Shown here: in pieces, positions 38,556-46,629 of the stretch | Layout: each line of letters starts with the position of its first letter | Numbering within the stretch: position 1 is the first letter of the stretch | NCBI RefSeq assembly: GCF_000805455.1 | Contig: NZ_JSUS01000027.1 | Location: forward strand, 62,001-126,000 | Source: Acinetobacter sp. A47 | Lineage (GTDB): Bacteria; Pseudomonadota; Gammaproteobacteria; Pseudomonadales; Moraxellaceae | Direction of reading: 5' to 3' | Length of the DNA stretch: 64,000 nt | Position numbers and translations under genes: made by a program | The notes under the pieces: generated by a model | The model's input: the letters and a program-made list of their open reading frames with translations, nothing else | What the model was told of the DNA's origin: nothing | Database searches by the model: none

Positions 38556-38976
38556 GCTGATACTCCTTAAATGCTTCCCAGCCGTTCAAACAGTCCAGTA
38601 AAATTTGCGGGGACTGGAAACACATTTCACGAGTGGCAATGTTCACCGCAACTTGTGTGGTATAACCCTTGGTTAAACGGCGTCCAGTTTCTGCATCCAG
38701 AATCAAATACTCGATTTTTAAACGATTTTCCCACTCTTTTAAAATGGCACGGACTTTGATTTTCTGCTCGAACTCAATGCCCTGTACATAACGTACATGA
38801 CTTTCAATCACCGGCCATGCATAGCCTGAAGCTCGCATCTGGTTGTAGTTATAATTAAACTGTTCCAGCAACTTACAACGTGCGATTTCAAAATACTTTA
38901 AATAATGTCCATGCCAGACCACATTCATGGTATCGACATCATGAAAAGGGATTTCAATGATTACCTCTGCGTGCAT
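38548..38976 (-). CDS. Acyl-CoA/acyl-ACP thioesterase, YbgC-like hotdog (ApeK-like)
   Basis: 142 residues. Single hotdog domain with FHDVDTMNVVWHGHYLKYFE near 11, the active-site strand of 4-hydroxybenzoyl-CoA thioesterases. It would hydrolyse an acyl thioester, either to release product or to edit stalled chains. Between the ammonia-lyase and LolA-like genes, spaced 9 and -8 bases, clearly one transcript. Confidence 0.88.
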   Translation of the reverse strand: MHAEVIIEIPFHDVDTMNVVWHGHYLKYFEIARCKLLEQFNYNYNQMRASGYAWPVIESHVRYVQGIEFEQKIKVRAILKEWENRLKIEYLILDAETGRRLTKGYTTQVAVNIATREMCFQSPQILLDCLNGWEAFKEYQHD

Positions 38977-38985
38977 CTGTCGCTC

Positions 38986-40551
38986 CTAGACCTGTTGCTG
39001 AAACTGATTCAACAATTCAAAGTTGTCGAAACGATCAATGATTTGTTGTAGTTCGGTTTGTAATGGACGGTCTTCTTCAAGTAATGCAAAACTTTGTAAG
39101 GTCCAGGCCACAAAGGCTTTCAACGTTGGACTCAGTTGTGAGACCCCGCCTTTTAAATGCACCGCCTGTACACTGGCACAACATAAGGCTGCCAGAACCT
39201 GCTGCGTCAGGGTAATCACACGCGTGGCATCCCGTGCCGCAATGGTGCCCATACTCACTTTGTCCTGATTATGACATTCGGTCGAACGAGAGAAGATAGA
39301 GGCGGCCAAGGTATGCTTCAAGGCTTCAGCCGTCCAGGCCGACACCCCGATTTGCACGGCTTTAAAGCCATGATTCAGCGGTAAGCGGTCTGCACCAGCT
39401 CCTGTCAGGTTACGCGGTAAACCATGATTCATTTTATGGTCGACCAGTTGGGCAATTTGCCGGTCCATCAGATCGGCAATATTGGCAATCATGATCTTCA
39501 AACTGTCCATGGCCTGTGCAATATGTCCGCCATAGAAGTGTCCACCATGCAGTACCCGTAAATTCACAGGATCGATCAACGGATTATCGTTACTCGAGTT
39601 TAATTCATTTTCAATAAACTGGCGTAACCATGTTTTGGAATCTTCAAACACTCCAATAATATGCGGTGCACAACGTAAGGAATAACGGTCCTGCAAACGT
39701 GGAGTTTGATGTGCCGTTTGTACTTCACTATTCAGCCATTCACGTAGTTGCTGTGCAATCAGTTGCTGCCCCTGATGCGGCTTTTGCGCAAACAGAACCT
39801 CATCAAAATGGCTTGGATTCCCTTCAAGTGCCAGTACATTTAAGGCTGTGATCAAGGTACTGGCCAATGCCACCTGTTCAGCTTTTTTATAGTTTAAGCA
39901 AGCAATCGCCGTCATCACTGCGGTGCCATTCATCAGTGCCAGACCTTCTTTCGGGCGCAAGATGAGTGGTGGAATGCCTTTGTCGGCATAGATCTGGGCA
40001 ATCGGCACAATCTGGCCTTGGGCATAGACATCACGCTCCCCGACCAGAGCACCCGCAATATAGGACAATGGGGTCAGATCACCACTTGCACCGACAGAGC
40101 CTTCTGATGGAATCACAGGAATGATATTTTCATTGAGCATCCAGACCAGACGCTCCAGCAGGGCCAGAGAAACACCGGAATAACCGCGTGCCAGAGAACA
40201 CAGACGCGTCACCACAACCGCTCGTGCCGTGATCAGGTCCAGATTTTCGCCCAAACCACAGCCATGAAAACGGGACAAATGCAAAGGCAGCTCATTGACC
40301 TGATGCATGGGAATTTCAACCAGACAGGAATCACCATAACCGGTGGTTACCCCATAGATTACCCCCTCATCCAGCAACAGCTGATCTAAAAAGTCAGCAC
40401 CACGCTGGATCAGCTCACGCCATGCTGCCGATGCCGGTAATGCAACCAGACATTCCTGTCTGGCAACCGCCACGACATCTTCGATACTGAGCGCGGCTTC
40501 CCCAACGGTCAAAACAGGCTTGACCCTTGCTCCAATTTGACTTGCATTCAC
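38986..40551 (-). CDS. Aromatic amino acid ammonia-lyase (HAL/PAL/TAL family)
   Basis: 521 residues from GTG 40551, one base after the stop of the preceding acyltransferase; a longer frame exists but overlaps that gene by about 180 bases with unlike sequence. The MIO cofactor triad Ala155-Ser156-Gly157 lies in GSVGASGDLTPL, and Tyr66 in IYGVTTGYG is the expected base. It eliminates ammonia from His, Phe or Tyr. The substrate-switch pair is Phe95-His96 rather than the Ser-His of typical HutH, so Phe or Tyr is possible and would give a cinnamate-type starter. Specificity cannot be fixed here. Confidence 0.9.
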   Translation of the reverse strand: MNASQIGARVKPVLTVGEAALSIEDVVAVARQECLVALPASAAWRELIQRGADFLDQLLLDEGVIYGVTTGYGDSCLVEIPMHQVNELPLHLSRFHGCGLGENLDLITARAVVVTRLCSLARGYSGVSLALLERLVWMLNENIIPVIPSEGSVGASGDLTPLSYIAGALVGERDVYAQGQIVPIAQIYADKGIPPLILRPKEGLALMNGTAVMTAIACLNYKKAEQVALASTLITALNVLALEGNPSHFDEVLFAQKPHQGQQLIAQQLREWLNSEVQTAHQTPRLQDRYSLRCAPHIIGVFEDSKTWLRQFIENELNSSNDNPLIDPVNLRVLHGGHFYGGHIAQAMDSLKIMIANIADLMDRQIAQLVDHKMNHGLPRNLTGAGADRLPLNHGFKAVQIGVSAWTAEALKHTLAASIFSRSTECHNQDKVSMGTIAARDATRVITLTQQVLAALCCASVQAVHLKGGVSQLSPTLKAFVAWTLQSFALLEEDRPLQTELQQIIDRFDNFELLNQFQQQV

Positions 40552-40552
40552 G

Positions 40553-41485
40553 TTATTTTGTCCAGAACTGATAAAAATTAAACCATTGATAGGGTGCCCG
40601 CAAGCAATGCTGCTCCAGTACCGCCACGTATGTCTGGGTAACCTGCTGCATACTGGCCAACCGGTCCTTACGGGGTAGCTGTACCCGGTCTGCAATGCGG
40701 TGAATATGTACCTGAAACCTGTGCCCGGCACGATAACAAAAGACAGCCAGTACCGGTACTTTCAGCAAGTTTGCCAGAATCCATGCTCCCTGCGGAAAGT
40801 CAGCGGCTTTGCCCAGAAATGGGATCGTTTGCACCCGATCAGATTGCACGGGAACACGGTCTGCGGCCACGATCACCCACTCTCCCTGCTCCATCTTGTC
40901 CTGCAACAGCATCGCGGTTTCAATCCCCAGTTCATCTACCGCAATTAGATTGACGTCGGCCTTTGCATTAATTTTTTTTAAAAACCGGTTAAATTGAGAC
41001 GCGTGTCGTTGATAGACCAGTACATTAATTTTTTGTGGATGTTCAGATTTGACCGCACGCAATAACTCGATATTACCAAAGTGCGATACCACAATAAGGG
41101 TGCCTTTTTGATAATGCTGCTGAAAATGCTCATGTCCGGATAGCTGTAATTGCTGTTCCGGAATATGCCCTAGCCAGCCTTCAATTTTATCTAAAATACA
41201 TTCACCGAATTGCATAAAATGCGTATAGCTATTGGTCCAGTTCGGCAAGGTGTCAAATGGCGATTGTGTTCCTGCAAACTGGTGCAGACGTTGTAGATAT
41301 TGCAATGATGCCTTGCGTGCAGTTACGGCAAACAGCCAGTACCACATAATAATAAAGTACAGCACGACACGGCACAGCCAACGCCCGCCACACCGGTAAA
41401 ACCCGAGCATCAGCAGCAGCGGCAGCATCCCTCCCCGCTCTTTAACCTGATACCAGCGATCCTGCGAAGTTTGCGGTGTCGTCAT
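40553..41485 (-). CDS. LpxL-type lipid acyltransferase
   Basis: 310 residues. N-terminal membrane helix (about 30-55) and the HtrB/LpxL motif H-x4-E in VVSHFGNIELL. Transfers an acyl chain to a lipid or sugar at the inner membrane. In E. coli the matching activity and the GT2 activity are, as I recall, two domains of one protein (ApeJ); here they are separate genes overlapping by one base (TGATG). It could link the aryl polyene or a fatty acid to the lipid anchor. Confidence 0.85.
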   Translation of the reverse strand: MTTPQTSQDRWYQVKERGGMLPLLLMLGFYRCGGRWLCRVVLYFIIMWYWLFAVTARKASLQYLQRLHQFAGTQSPFDTLPNWTNSYTHFMQFGECILDKIEGWLGHIPEQQLQLSGHEHFQQHYQKGTLIVVSHFGNIELLRAVKSEHPQKINVLVYQRHASQFNRFLKKINAKADVNLIAVDELGIETAMLLQDKMEQGEWVIVAADRVPVQSDRVQTIPFLGKAADFPQGAWILANLLKVPVLAVFCYRAGHRFQVHIHRIADRVQLPRKDRLASMQQVTQTYVAVLEQHCLRAPYQWFNFYQFWTK

Positions 41486-42225
41486 CAGTCCGCCTTGAAC
41501 TTATGCCAGATCAGTTTCGGAAAGCGTAGCAACATTCCCCCAAACAGGCGGGCATGTGTCTGGCTTAAACCCAGATTATCACGCCACACATTAAAATGTG
41601 ATACCCCATGTTCCGGATAGATAACCCGGGTCGGCACATTGACAAAGGGCGTATTTTCCCATTTTAACCGGACCAGAATTTCACTATCGAATCCCATTCT
41701 GGGCTGAAAGGCGACAGCTTCAAGTACGGCCAGGGTCTTTGCCAGAGGATAAATACGGAAGCCGCACATACTGTCTTTAATTTCAAACGACAAGCTGTTT
41801 AGCCAGACCCAGAAATGGGTGACATAACGTCCATAAAGCCGCTTTTTCGGTATCGAGGCATCAAAGACCGGTTGCCCGATCACCATCGCCTGAGGATGCT
41901 GCTGTGAGATTTCAATAAATTTTGCCACATCTTCCCAGCAGTGCTGTCCATCTGCATCTAATTGCAGTACATGCGTCATTCCCAGCCGCGAAGCATGTTG
42001 CAGGCCAGACATGACTGCCTGCCCCTTGCCCAGATTGACTGGATGCTCGACCAGTTCTACCTGCTCATACTGCTGTGCCAGCTGATGCAAAATTGCGGTA
42101 CATTCGGCATTACTGCCATCATTTACCAGAATAACCGGATAGGGAAACCGTTGCAGGTACTGAACCAGCTCGACAAGATAATGAGGATGATTATAGACCG
42201 GGACAACAATGCAATATTTCAACAT
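41485..42225 (-). CDS. Glycosyltransferase family 2
   Basis: 246 residues. GT2 fold with IVVPVYNHP at the start, LVNDGS near 36, and DxD in QLDADGQH near 91. It resembles dolichyl-phosphate-mannose synthase-like enzymes and has no clear membrane helix. Probably attaches a sugar in the glycolipid anchor of the pigment. Followed at one-base overlap by the acyltransferase gene. Confidence 0.87.
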   Translation of the reverse strand: MLKYCIVVPVYNHPHYLVELVQYLQRFPYPVILVNDGSNAECTAILHQLAQQYEQVELVEHPVNLGKGQAVMSGLQHASRLGMTHVLQLDADGQHCWEDVAKFIEISQQHPQAMVIGQPVFDASIPKKRLYGRYVTHFWVWLNSLSFEIKDSMCGFRIYPLAKTLAVLEAVAFQPRMGFDSEILVRLKWENTPFVNVPTRVIYPEHGVSHFNVWRDNLGLSQTHARLFGGMLLRFPKLIWHKFKAD

Positions 42226-42233
42226 AAGTACTC

Positions 42234-43901
42234 CTAGGCACCCTCAAGCATAAACAGTAAACGCCCGGAGGCCAGAACCTGTTGTCCTGACGTCATTTCA
42301 AAGCTGACTTTATGTAGCTGACGGGTCAGTTTTAATTGCACCACGGCATAAGGGCGAATCAGGTTCTGAAACTTGAGCTGTTCAATCCCCTGACACCAAT
42401 TTAAATCAGACCAGCTATTTCGGGCAAACTGCTGGATAAAACTGATCTGCCCGACCCCGGGATAAATCGGACGGGCTGGGAAATGGCCTTTAAAGCACGT
42501 CAGTTCAGCAGGAAACTGTAAACTGAAATATTGCTCGTCCTGCTGCTGCCACTGTGTTAAGACCACAGGTTGCAACATCGGCCCGAATAAGGTTTTGAGA
42601 TAATTTTTATCCCGCTTAGACTGTGTATTCTGGGGAATCTGGCTCAAAAAACGCCACTGCCGGGGAATGGCAATGGCTTCAAGGCTAAACTGTAACTGCT
42701 GTTTCAACTGCTGTACAAATGCAGCTTTGCCCACTTCAAGCAACTGCTGCTGCGCCTTCGCACCCAGCACCACTATAGCAGCCAGAATTTGCCGGTTCTG
42801 GTGCTCCAGCAAGAGCGTGTGACTTTGCTCAATCTCAGGCAGGGCATTCAGACTGTGTTCAATCGCATCCAGGCTCAGACGTTTTTCTTCCAGTTTGACA
42901 ATGCGGTCCAGTCTTCCCAGAAGCCTGAATTGCTGATGATCCGTATCAGCCCACTCCGCAGCATCACCAGTGATGATCCAGCCAGATTCTCCGGCATGGT
43001 CACTTCGTACCATCAGTTGGGTGCTTGGTGAAATCCGGATCTCGACATTGTCAAAAGCAGTCCACGCCGCCTCGTCCTGGTGACGATGTGCAATCCCCCC
43101 GGTCTCCGAACTTCCAAGCACTTCCACGATCGGTACATTCAGATAAGGCCGAATGCCTGCATCCAGTTTGCCACCCGAGCTAAACATAAAGTCACACTGC
43201 TGCAACTCCAGTTCCTGCGTCCAGCGTTTCAACAAAGCCGGACTGGAAACCACATAGTTAGACCAGCCCTGCTGGGCCAGACGCTGTTGAGCCTGAATAA
43301 CATCTTCCGGGAAAGCCAGTTGCGCATTAAAAAAAGCCCGTCCCGTTGCCAATGGCAATAACAGCTTGAATAATAGCCCATAAATATGCTGGTGACTGAC
43401 CGTAGCGATCGCGACACTAGAAGGCCTGATTTGAAAGCTTTTGGCCAGTCCGGCCACTTCATTGAACAGTTGCTTTAGCGTACGTTCGATCTTTTTCGGT
43501 TCGCCGGTTGAACCCGAGGTAAAGAAAACAACCTCAGCCCGACTCAAGAAATCTTCCTGTTGTATTTTACGGAGCAATCCCTGCTGGTCATGCCCAGTGC
43601 CAGCTACCGGCTGACGACCGAGAAAATAAATATCCTGTTGGGCAAACTGCTGTTCCAGATCACGGACACGATGAGGCGGTAAAATGATTTTTTTATTGGC
43701 CAGTAAACCTGCAAAAAATAACAGCAGGAACTGATAACTATCTTGTTCCCACAGTGCCCAGCTCTCCTGGCTGAATTGCCGGATGATGGCTGCCTGCTCA
43801 GCGACTTCTTGCCAAAACTCGGCATGCGTGATTATTTTTAAGTCAGAAGTAACGCAAAAGGCTTTTGCTGCATCAACAGTACGATAAAAAGAGATAGGCA
43901 T
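42234..43901 (-). CDS. Fusion of aryl acyl-CoA/ACP ligase and FabA/FabZ-type dehydratase (ApeH-ApeI-like)
   Basis: 555 residues. Residues about 1-430 are an AMP-binding enzyme: P-loop FFTSGSTGEPKK near 130, GSSETGG near 265, TGDAAEW near 312 and GRLDRIVKLEEK near 330. Residues about 460-555 are a separate hotdog domain with FKGHFPARPIYPGVG, the signature of FabA/FabZ dehydratases. The first part would load the aromatic starter onto an ACP, the second would act in the elongation cycle. In E. coli the two activities are separate neighbouring genes as I recall. The fusion is plain in one uninterrupted frame. Confidence 0.88.
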   Translation of the reverse strand: MPISFYRTVDAAKAFCVTSDLKIITHAEFWQEVAEQAAIIRQFSQESWALWEQDSYQFLLLFFAGLLANKKIILPPHRVRDLEQQFAQQDIYFLGRQPVAGTGHDQQGLLRKIQQEDFLSRAEVVFFTSGSTGEPKKIERTLKQLFNEVAGLAKSFQIRPSSVAIATVSHQHIYGLLFKLLLPLATGRAFFNAQLAFPEDVIQAQQRLAQQGWSNYVVSSPALLKRWTQELELQQCDFMFSSGGKLDAGIRPYLNVPIVEVLGSSETGGIAHRHQDEAAWTAFDNVEIRISPSTQLMVRSDHAGESGWIITGDAAEWADTDHQQFRLLGRLDRIVKLEEKRLSLDAIEHSLNALPEIEQSHTLLLEHQNRQILAAIVVLGAKAQQQLLEVGKAAFVQQLKQQLQFSLEAIAIPRQWRFLSQIPQNTQSKRDKNYLKTLFGPMLQPVVLTQWQQQDEQYFSLQFPAELTCFKGHFPARPIYPGVGQISFIQQFARNSWSDLNWCQGIEQLKFQNLIRPYAVVQLKLTRQLHKVSFEMTSGQQVLASGRLLFMLEGA

Positions 43902-43907
43902 AATATT

Positions 43908-44459
43908 TTAAGAGGGGGTTTGATTTAAACGTTGATGTCTTTTTCGCAGAATATATTCACCGAGCAATAATATTCCCATAAACAGGTAAGACAGCAATCC
44001 ATTATAAATAATCCAATATTTCATCGGTGCAAATACGGTTGCCAGAGCAATCATGGCATTCAGTGCAAAAAAGCCACACCAGATCCGGGTCACTTTCCGT
44101 GTCCAGCGCACGCCGGATGCCGGCAAGTCTGGCTCGACCAGACGTGCAAACCGCTCGATCATGGACGGCGGCCGATAGAGTGTCAGGGTAAAAATCAGCA
44201 AGGCCCCCAGACTCATACCAACAGGATACAGCTTGAGCCAGGCATGATCCTTTAAGATCAGGCTCAGCCCGCCACAGATAACGGCCAGGCCTGTCAGCGG
44301 CAATAACAGGTCTTTTTTGGCACTCAGGAAACGGCCTATTCCCAAAATCACCAGTAAAATGCTGACCCAGAAAAACTGTCCATATGACAGGCTCCATCCG
44401 ACAATAAAGGGATACAACACAAAAAATGTGATCAATCCCCCTCTGAACAGATGCTTCAT
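43908..44459 (-). CDS. Four- to five-helix membrane protein of the APE cluster (COG4648-like)
   Basis: 183 residues, almost all membrane helices (about 5-25, 28-45, 55-75, 75-95, 122-145, 150-172), with basic loops and RIWCGFF in the middle. Found in APE clusters at this place (ApeG); function unknown. The start overlaps the ACP stop by four bases (ATGA). Confidence 0.8.
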   Translation of the reverse strand: MKHLFRGGLITFFVLYPFIVGWSLSYGQFFWVSILLVILGIGRFLSAKKDLLLPLTGLAVICGGLSLILKDHAWLKLYPVGMSLGALLIFTLTLYRPPSMIERFARLVEPDLPASGVRWTRKVTRIWCGFFALNAMIALATVFAPMKYWIIYNGLLSYLFMGILLLGEYILRKRHQRLNQTPS

Positions 44460-44704
44460 TCAGCCGTCATGTTTTGAATCACGGTAACAACATCTTGTAC
44501 TGTTCTGACCGCTTTAAAATCTTCCGGTTTAACCTGCTTGCCAGTCAGTTCCTTAATCTTGACCACCAGATCGACTGCATCGATACTGTCTACATCCAGA
44601 TCTTCATATAAATTGGAATCAAGCTGGATATCGTCCGGTTCAATTTCAAACAAATCCTGCATCCATTCTCTTAATTTTGCCAGCACCTGTTCTTGAGTCA
44701 ACAT
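44456..44704 (-). CDS. Acyl carrier protein 2 (ApeF-like)
   Basis: 82 residues, acidic. The phosphopantetheine site is Ser in DVDSIDAVDL near 40. Together with the neighbouring ACP it holds the growing aryl polyene. The Sfp-type enzyme at 29.0-29.7 kb is the likely activator. Confidence 0.93.
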   Translation of the reverse strand: MLTQEQVLAKLREWMQDLFEIEPDDIQLDSNLYEDLDVDSIDAVDLVVKIKELTGKQVKPEDFKAVRTVQDVVTVIQNMTAE

Positions 44705-44714
44705 GTCCTACCCC

Positions 44715-44975
44715 TTAACCTGCTTGCTGTGCTTCAACCAAAGCCACCAGGCTTTGTACGGATTTAAAATGTTGTCTGGTTTCATCCGATTCTGCATTCA
44801 GATGAATGTTATAGCGTTTTTTCAATGCCAAACCCAGTTCCAGGGCATCGATTGAATCCAGCCCTAAACCCTCACCAAATAAAGGAGCTTCAGTTTCAAT
44901 ATCACTGATGCCAATATCCTCCAAAGCGAGAACATCAATAATCATTTGCTTTAATTCATCAGCAAGATTGCTCAT
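44715..44975 (-). CDS. Acyl carrier protein 1 (ApeE-like)
   Basis: 86 residues from ATG 44975, acidic. Phosphopantetheine Ser in GLDSIDALEL. The frame extends to an ATG at 44990 inside the acyltransferase gene; neither start has a good ribosome site. One of two ACPs of the cluster, perhaps with a different chain length or starter role. Confidence 0.9.
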   Translation of the reverse strand: MSNLADELKQMIIDVLALEDIGISDIETEAPLFGEGLGLDSIDALELGLALKKRYNIHLNAESDETRQHFKSVQSLVALVEAQQAG

Positions 44976-45780
44976 TTTTCGATAACTCATTATTAAAAAT
45001 TTGATAAAAATATTGATTCAGCTGACGTACCTGTTTAGGCGAAATTTCTGAATCTGCCAGAATATCGTGGACTTCAATGTGATCAAGTACCTTGATCTCG
45101 ATATGAAAAGGCTGTGCCGGCACATGATACCATTTTTCATTTTTGGTTAAGGTAGACGGCGTGCACCGGATCAGGACAGGACGAACCGGAACATGAGCGC
45201 GGATTGCAATATTGGCCGCCCCACGTTGAAACTCATTCAGGCAAGAGCCTTTTTCAGTTCGGGTTCCTTCAGGAAAAATCAGTAATGAAGCGGCATTCGG
45301 CTCTTTCAGGCGGCTTACACAATCTTCGACAAACTGTTGCGAACCTGCATTTAAAATATAGCCGGCACTGCGCACCGGCCCACGCGTAAACGGATTTGAC
45401 CAGAGTGACTGCTTGACCACGCAATTGGCCTGCTGCATGAGCCCGATCATGATCACCACATCAATCAGGGTCGGATGATTGGCAATAATCAGCTCCTGTC
45501 GGCTGTGGTAGAGCTTATCCAGCCCTTCCACCGAATAGGTCATGATGCCCAGCTTGACCATCATTTCAGTAAAACCTTTAAAGCTATACCGGATAATCTG
45601 TTGCGCGCGTTGCTGACGTATTTCAGGATTTTTACTGCTAAGCCGCACAACCGGAGCCACGACAGCCGCAATCGCCACGCCCCCCAGACCAAAACTGGCA
45701 AAGCTTAATCCTGTGGCCGCCACACGCCAGCAATAGTTTGCTTTTTGTTGAAGCTGCTTCAGCGCTAACATTTTTTCCAT
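44959..45780 (-). CDS. 1-acylglycerol-3-phosphate O-acyltransferase-like (PlsC family)
   Basis: 273 residues. N-terminal membrane helix (about 17-40), acyltransferase motif NHPTLID (H-x4-D) near 101 and FPEGTRT near 177. Transfers an acyl chain from ACP or CoA to a lipid or glycerol-type acceptor; in this cluster it may build the lipid anchor (ApeD position). It overlaps the chain-length-factor gene by 16 bases; a start nine bases later is also possible. Confidence 0.85.
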   Translation of the reverse strand: MEKMLALKQLQQKANYCWRVAATGLSFASFGLGGVAIAAVVAPVVRLSSKNPEIRQQRAQQIIRYSFKGFTEMMVKLGIMTYSVEGLDKLYHSRQELIIANHPTLIDVVIMIGLMQQANCVVKQSLWSNPFTRGPVRSAGYILNAGSQQFVEDCVSRLKEPNAASLLIFPEGTRTEKGSCLNEFQRGAANIAIRAHVPVRPVLIRCTPSTLTKNEKWYHVPAQPFHIEIKVLDHIEVHDILADSEISPKQVRQLNQYFYQIFNNELSKNEQSC

Positions 45781-46379
45781 CTCTTTGCAGACTGATTCAT
45801 TTCACTTGCTTGCCAGAACCGGTAAAACTCCAGACCTTCCATGCTGGCACTCCCCGATAGCTCGAGCACCTCGAGATTAGGCTGCTCCAAGCTTACAACC
45901 GAAGCAAGTACAAATGCCGGAAAGTCTTGTGCGTCATTGTATACAGATGGTAAAGCCTGGTCATAGGCCACCACCAGAACCTGAGCAGTACCGGCACGGG
46001 TCTTTAATACGGCATATGCCTCGATTAACGCTTCTGTCCATTCACAACTTAAGCTGGTTGAAGGCGTCGCATCCTGACATAAGATCGAATACAGCCCTGC
46101 GATGGCATTATGGACCGAAGTAGAGAATTGGGTCGGTGATGGAGGCTGTTGTTTTAACACATCCTGCAAAATATCCAGTGTTTTTTGCTCATCCCCATAT
46201 CTGGAGGCCCATACGATATAATCGACATGCTGACCGTCCAGCGCCGTCAATGCACCATGTAATGCCAATTTTGCCAATGGCGACAGACGCCGGCGTTGCA
46301 TCGCAGGAATCGCATCCAATGCAGCATAATTTGGCTGCATATAGCTCAGCTGAAGCTGCTTTAGATGTAACTTGAACAT
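45765..46379 (-). CDS. Ketosynthase-like chain-length factor (Ketoacyl-synt_2, ApeC-like)
   Basis: 204 residues from ATG 46379 (AGGA 11 bases upstream; a GTG at 46388 is less well placed). It resembles only the N-terminal half of a condensing enzyme: R-x-L-S-P-L-A-K-L-A, then SPTQFSTSVHNAIAG near 95. It has none of the Cys/His/His triad in the usual motifs, so it is a partner subunit rather than a catalyst. It probably forms a dimer with the KS at 32.5-33.7 kb. First gene of the operon. Confidence 0.82.
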   Translation of the reverse strand: MFKLHLKQLQLSYMQPNYAALDAIPAMQRRRLSPLAKLALHGALTALDGQHVDYIVWASRYGDEQKTLDILQDVLKQQPPSPTQFSTSVHNAIAGLYSILCQDATPSTSLSCEWTEALIEAYAVLKTRAGTAQVLVVAYDQALPSVYNDAQDFPAFVLASVVSLEQPNLEVLELSGSASMEGLEFYRFWQASEMNQSAKRWKKC

Positions 46380-46442
46380 GCAATGCACAATCCTGAATAG
46401 GTTTTAAATAGAGAAAAAAATGATCTGTTTTTTGCGCTGGGC

Positions 46443-46470
46443 ATTATAGCACTGGTACGAAATTTAACAA
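46443..46470 (-). promoter_or_regulatory. Promoter of the aryl polyene operon
   Basis: Read leftward: -35 TTGTTA (46470-46465), 16 bases, -10 TATAAT (46448-46443) with TGC before it (extended -10). It lies 64 bases before the first start codon and is the only good promoter seen for the 17.4-kb operon. Confidence 0.72.
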
Positions 46471-46583
46471 AAAAATAGGTTTTATTAAATTTCAACAACT
46501 TAGCTTTAAAAAGCGTAAAAACGGTGCAGAGTGCTGGCTGCTGCTACATCAAGCAACCATCACCACCGTGGTGACACAACCAA

Positions 46584-46611
46584 TAAAAAAGCCCAAAGCA
46601 AAGTTTGGGCT
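46584..46611 (-). terminator. Terminator of der
   Basis: Read leftward: stem AGCCCAAA/TTTGGGCT with a 6-base loop and a T-run. Separates der from the APE operon promoter. Confidence 0.9.
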
Positions 46612-46629
46612 GCTGGCATCAAGACCGGC

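Noticed and set aside
40552..40731. 60-codon N-terminal extension of the ammonia-lyase
   Set aside because: It overlaps the LpxL-type acyltransferase, has no family likeness, and GTG 40551 fits the stop-start coupling.
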